Below, piece by piece: positions 62,101 to 64,000 of a stretch of 64,000 nt of DNA; position 1 is the stretch's first letter; every line of letters begins with the position of its first letter. The notes under the pieces were generated by a model, which did not search any database, was not told the origin of the DNA, and saw only the letters and a program-made list of their open reading frames with translations. Source of the DNA: Diphasiastrum complanatum (Eukaryota > Streptophyta > Lycopodiopsida > Lycopodiales > Lycopodiaceae); NCBI GenBank assembly GCA_029204225.1, contig CM055101.1, positions 41,130,927 to 41,194,926 of the forward strand. The letters are read 5' to 3'. Position numbers and translations under genes: made by a program.

Positions 62101-62290
62101 TTCTCAAAGTAGAAGATTTGAAGTTATCTAGCATTCTAAACTCATGAAAACTGAGGGACATATTGGCCTATGTCTGAGTATGATTTCCAAATTTGTTTGT
62201 TTTTTCTTACGCAGGGACATAAAGGGCGCTAACATTCTTGTAGACACAAATGGTCAGGTGAAACTTGCAGACTTCGGCATGGCCAAACAT
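31766..62290 (+). CDS. YDA: MAP kinase kinase kinase, YODA/MAPKKK3 type (visible gene span)
   Basis: This is a MEKK-class kinase that acts at the top of MAPK cascades by phosphorylating MAPKKs; YODA members control stomatal, embryo and inflorescence patterning. The protein starts MPFNWNKS, like YODA (MPSWWGKS). It has a long Ser/Pro-rich regulatory region with the family phrases PLPLP and SLPLPSP, then the kinase domain. Visible kinase landmarks are the glycine loop [13 protein letters not shown], the ATP lysine in CAMKEV, the helix-C segment [46 protein letters not shown] and ADFGMAKH. It is spread over at least six coding exons and continues beyond 64,000, so activation loop and C-terminus are not in the window. 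All visible junctions use GT..AG. Introns 1 (about 9.7 kb) and 4 (about 18.5 kb) are filled with retroelements. YODA, MAPKKK3 and MAPKKK5 are close relatives, so the exact orthologue is not settled. Confidence 0.93.
32560..32860. repeat. Dispersed repeat, copy 1
   Basis: Shares a common order of words with 40,620-40,890: AAGAACTA..CT, CGTCATGCC, GACTAAGT.ACCTTATCCT, GGCCTA-type segment, and AGATAATAA/TGATAATA. Similarity is moderate. Family unknown; it could be LTR or DNA-transposon sequence. Confidence 0.55.
34361..34580 (+). repeat. 5' LTR of gypsy element E
   Basis: A 220-bp LTR that begins CCTCCTATTGGGAGG, itself a small inverted repeat, and ends CTTGTAAC. It contains GGGTATAAGTAGGG, a TATA-like box, at about 34,443-34,456. 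The ends are not TG..CA. Confidence 0.88.
34625..34985 (+). repeat. 180-bp tandem duplication in leader of element E
   Basis: Two copies begin at CCCATCACTTTGGTCG (about 34,627) and CCCATCACTTTCGTTG (about 34,806). Both contain GCCCAGCG.CTACTACCTCATCATTTT and GTCACCGATTTGCTGTCC. It lies between primer-binding site and gag. Confidence 0.85.
39621..39840 (+). repeat. 3' LTR of gypsy element E
   Basis: A 220-bp partner of 34,361-34,580 with five base differences, preceded by the purine tract GAGTGGGGG. The sequence after it (TAGTTGGTAG) does not repeat the bases before the 5' LTR. Confidence 0.9.
40620..40890. repeat. Dispersed repeat, copy 2
   Basis: A diverged partner of 32,560-32,860, on the same strand. 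It includes the left arm of the 62-bp inverted repeat; the corresponding part of copy 1 lacks such an arm. Confidence 0.55.
40743..40947. repeat. Perfect 62-bp inverted repeat with 81-bp loop
   Basis: The arm 40,743-40,804 (starting TACTAGCCCAGTAAG) is the exact reverse complement of 40,886-40,947 (ending CTTACTGGGCTAGTA), with 62 of 62 matches by hand. The 81-bp spacer (40,805-40,885) is normal sequence of the dispersed repeat. The structure would form a strong hairpin in the kinase pre-mRNA, because it lies inside intron 1. Confidence 0.93.
42010..42771 (+). CDS. MAPKKK exon 2 (Ser/Pro-rich linker and glycine loop)
   Basis: Follows the acceptor TTCATTAG and ends at TTTCAG|GTATGG. It encodes a Ser-rich stretch with the YODA-like phrases [10 protein letters not shown] (YODA GSGHNSGHNS), [13 protein letters not shown] and HPLPLPPIP. 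These are followed by [19 protein letters not shown], which starts the kinase domain. The glycine loop is GxGxxG, with Cys where YODA has Arg. The exon ends with two bases of a codon; exon 3 supplies the third. Confidence 0.9.
42919..43003 (+). CDS. MAPKKK exon 3 (ATP-lysine segment)
   Basis: Acceptor GATGTTGACAG at 42,918, donor GGACAG|GTGATT. Encodes [17 protein letters not shown] then [10 protein letters not shown]; the Lys in CAMKEV is the ATP-binding lysine. Phase with exon 2 is correct, giving the join [14 protein letters not shown] as in YODA. Confidence 0.9.
43292..43354 (+). CDS. MAPKKK exon 4 (helix C)
   Basis: Acceptor TCTGTTTTCAG, donor AAACG|GTGAGG. Encodes [19 protein letters not shown] then ET; the first Glu is the helix-C glutamate that pairs with the ATP lysine. 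63 bp, phase 0 at its end. Confidence 0.92.
46680..50723 (-). mobile_element. Ty1/copia element F, joined to gypsy G
   Basis: Minus strand. Parts from high to low coordinate: protease [19 protein letters not shown] near 50,680; leader to pre-integrase ([19 protein letters not shown]) about 50,500; integrase about 50,140-49,600 ([30 protein letters not shown]); RT and RNase H about 49,130-47,650 ([45 protein letters not shown]); purine tract near 47,686-47,696 on minus; then a 3' LTR-like region to about 46,680 with a TATATA box near 47,222 and GTCG-rich U3. Gag and the 5' LTR are replaced by gypsy G at 50,724. Several breaks. The LTR outer end is uncertain. Confidence 0.85.
50724..51012 (+). 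repeat. 5' LTR of gypsy element G
   Basis: A 289-bp LTR with TG..CA ends next to the primer-binding site. It is GC-rich in its U3 half and includes two CCACGT words near 50,861-50,882. No partner copy is present in the window. Confidence 0.75.
50724..55395 (+). mobile_element. Ty3/gypsy element G, inserted at copia F
   Basis: Plus strand. 5' LTR 50,724-51,012 (TGTCC..TTACA), primer-binding site TGGTATCAGAGCC from 51,014. Parts: gag from about 51,914 with zinc knuckle [14 protein letters not shown] near 52,930; protease [13 protein letters not shown] near 53,205; RT about 53,730-54,260 ([30 protein letters not shown]); RNase H about 54,590-54,980 ([23 protein letters not shown]); zinc-binding start of integrase near 55,340. 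The integrase core and 3' LTR are not found. A handful of breaks. Its position directly against copia F protease implies insertion into F, or a later join. Confidence 0.88.
55396..56770. repeat. CCCGGGTAT motif cluster
   Basis: The palindromic word ACCCGGGTAT or its complement occurs near 55,415, 56,531, 56,577 and 56,724. Weaker forms (GCGGGTATC, GATACCCGAG, GATACCAG) fill 56,528-56,745. The outer copies (AACCCGGGTATAGATAG and GTTGATACCCGGGTT) are in inverted relation, as for ends of a small DNA transposon. No coding region is recognised between them. Confidence 0.4.
57060..57380. repeat. Degenerate GATA/TAGATAGA-rich tract
   Basis: Many scattered ATAGATAGA and GATAGATC words over about 320 bp, probably a decayed tetranucleotide microsatellite. 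No gene is seen. The following 57,381-59,066 also contains nothing I can name. Confidence 0.6.
59067..59113. repeat. (CT)n microsatellite, 47 bp
   Basis: A pure CT run in intron 4, followed at 59,151-59,206 by C-rich and T-rich homopolymer tracts. Confidence 0.97.
59778..60010 (+). mobile_element. Copia reverse transcriptase fragment
   Basis: Encodes [22 protein letters not shown], here quoted in part, matching the copia RT phrase GF..K..E..VCKLKK.LYGLKQ. It is a short, old, strongly decayed fossil with no LTR nearby. Confidence 0.65.
61816..61976 (+). CDS. MAPKKK exon 5 (hinge to HRD)
   Basis: Acceptor GTGTTTTCAG, donor CCACAG|GTCTGC. Encodes [20 protein letters not shown], then [20 protein letters not shown] and [13 protein letters not shown]. 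The last residues are the His-Arg of the catalytic HRD, split by the intron. It is almost identical to the YODA hinge and helix D-E region. Confidence 0.95.
62215..62290 (+). CDS. MAPKKK exon 6 (catalytic loop and DFG)
   Basis: Acceptor TTCTTACGCAG, donor AAACAT|GTAAGT. Encodes [20 protein letters not shown] then GMAKH; the first Asp completes HRD and the DFG motif is intact. The next exon (activation loop) is not seen before 64,000. Confidence 0.95.
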
Positions 62291-63088
62291 GTAAGTTGCT
62301 GGATGATCTTAGCCTGATTTTCAAAGTTAAGGGTTAGCAGAGCCTTGCCATAATTTTACACCCTTTTTCCCAGTGGAAAGGTCACTAGGCAATCCATTCC
62401 TCAATGCATAACTGTCGATCTTATTGTGCTCTCAAACTTTATCTTGCACGGTCTATTTAATGGAGATATGTGTGCTGAAAGTCGAGCTTTGCATTTTATC
62501 AACTAAGATGGGGATTCTCAAGGGTATGTAAGTAGATTGCATACTTGCTTGACGTTCTATACGATAGCATATGGATTCTGGAACACATGGGACGGTGACA
62601 GTCCAGATCTTGCATACACTCATGCATTTGGAACACATTCTTTGAAACAACGCAGTAAGGAATGATAGAAAATTGTTCTCTTTTTCCTCAATTCATAGAA
62701 AAACTAGAGAAATGTTGCTTCAAACATGTAACTTCCCTAATAATCCTTGCATATCATAAGGGAGCCCAAGTATGTGAACCACGTCGCAAAGAAATCATGC
62801 TAACATGCCAAAATTGTGAAAGAGCATGCAAGCCCTGCACCAACTTCCACACATGCAGGCAGGCCATAGAGGTAAGGCTGAACCTAATTGCTACTGAAGT
62901 AGCATAGTAAGCATATCAGACTCAATCTTCTCGTTATCCATGCATGCTTGGTGCTGTGCAATAATGGAACATGCCTCACCCCATGCAATAGACCATCAGC
63001 TTCAAGCACATGTGACAGTGACGAGTCCTATACACTACCTGCTTAAAATATAGGCCTAACCCCAGTGAATGAAAAGCCCAATGTAGGC
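62291..63088 (+). other. Start of MAPKKK intron 6
   Basis: GTAAGT donor at 62,291. No gene or element is recognised before the LINE fragment; the intron runs past the window end. Confidence 0.6.
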
Positions 63089-63478
63089 CTAACCTTCTGC
63101 CGCATGTAATGTGGTAGGGGTAACAAGAGTATCAAAGAGACGACACTTACTTGGGGCATCCCGAATAAATTTTCGAAAGCAGAACCTCTCTAGCTGTAGA
63201 AGGGAAGCATGTCCCTTCCCAAGTCTAGTTGTAGCCGCCTGTCTCATAACAAATACAGGACCAATAAAGAGGACACCTAAGTAAGTGTAGGATGATACAA
63301 CTTCCAGTGGCTGTCTGTCAAAGATAAGCTCTTGTCGTTGCATGAACACCCTGGATGTGTTGAAGACCATAACCTTGGTCTTCGCAATGTTAACCCTCCA
63401 TCTAGTACAAAAAGCATGAAGACTGTCTAGCTGTCTCTGTAGACATATGCCTCCACTTAACCCGTTAGATTTGGCCAA
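63089..63478 (-). mobile_element. LINE (non-LTR) reverse transcriptase C-terminal fragment
   Basis: One open minus-strand frame of about 129 codons reads LQRQLDSLHAFCTRWRVNIA, KTKVMVFNTS and SSYTYLGVLF. This is the RT thumb region typical of non-LTR retrotransposons (L..L..WC..W.L.IN..KTK.M.F, then Y.YLG). The YADD core, endonuclease and 3' tail are not seen, so it is a small truncated copy inside kinase intron 6. Confidence 0.75.
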
Positions 63479-63582
63479 TGAAAGTTCTTTTTTATTAGGT
63501 CAAGTGTCCTTTGTGAGCTAGGGTGCCTTGCACACGGGCTGTCATGACATTCATGCAGGATTTTGGCCCTAATATCATCATT

Positions 63583-64000
63583 TTATGGCACACAAACTTT
63601 TCCATTCCGGAAAAGTAGCCCATTCCTAATGGAATAATCTCTTAATTTCTTGTCTCGAGGAGAAATCTTGGAATCCTGCATTCCAAGTTCACCACTAGAT
63701 CTAGAAGTACCTGCCAGGACGTCTAGCCAAATACGACCGAAGTACCTATAGATGAGGATATCATCTAAATAGACTATGACGAACTTTCCCAGATATGGAC
63801 GAAGAAGATCTTTCATCATCTGCTGGAAAGTCGCTGGAGCATTTTTCAATCCAAAAGGTAAAACCAGAAATTCATAATGGCCATACATAGTCCTAAACCC
63901 GGTTTTTTCAACATCCTCACTCCTTATTCGAATCTAATGATACCCTGATCTCAAATCGATGTTGGTGAAGTACTTTGCACCATGTAATCAATCAACCACT
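63583..64000 (-). mobile_element. Ty3/gypsy RT fragment, continues past window
   Basis: Minus strand, entering from beyond 64,000: [11 protein letters not shown], then [20 protein letters not shown] and [11 protein letters not shown] near 63,750. It then passes to [18 protein letters not shown], the stretch before the integrase zinc domain. Broken fossil with several breaks; LTRs are not in the window. Confidence 0.85.

Overview
The window is nuclear DNA from a land plant with a large, retrotransposon-rich genome and very long introns. The evidence is one host gene, a YODA/MAPKKK3-type MAP kinase kinase kinase, whose exons have plant-type GT..AG junctions. Around and inside it lie many Ty1/copia and Ty3/gypsy elements, most with primer-binding sites matching plant initiator-Met tRNA (TGGTATCAGAGC). 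Intron size suggests a fern, lycophyte, gymnosperm or other large-genome plant, but the sequence alone does not settle the species.

Layout. 1-12,500: copia fossils, including an older copia (717 to about 10,460, minus) split by a younger copia (4,486-9,136) with a 5-bp target duplication, then an inverted copy of the same family forming a large LTR palindrome. 12,500-15,300: a long CT array, an unrecognised broken reading frame with acidic tandem repeats, and a gypsy LTR. 15,300-21,993: two copia elements, one minus and one plus; the plus one is cut off by the next region. 21,994-27,760: an unusual multi-gene element (here 'element X') with a histone H3-like domain, a C48/Ulp1-like cysteine protease, two unrecognised genes and a transposase-like segment. 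27,760-31,000: degenerate tandem duplications and a possible tRNA-derived SINE head.

31,000-64,000: the kinase gene on the plus strand. Six coding exons are visible (31,766-32,354; 42,010-42,771; 42,919-43,003; 43,292-43,354; 61,816-61,976; 62,215-62,290); the gene continues past the window. Intron 1 (about 9.7 kb) contains a young chromodomain gypsy element with both LTRs. Intron 4 (about 18.5 kb) contains a copia and a gypsy element next to each other, smaller fossils and microsatellites. The last visible intron contains a LINE fragment and a gypsy fragment.

The main candidate for something undescribed is element X. On one strand it carries an H3 fold starting MARTK, with a C48-like protease segment directly downstream in the same orientation. 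It shares a compact two-way promoter with a second gene of unknown function. The domain calls come from motifs read by eye; no database search was run.
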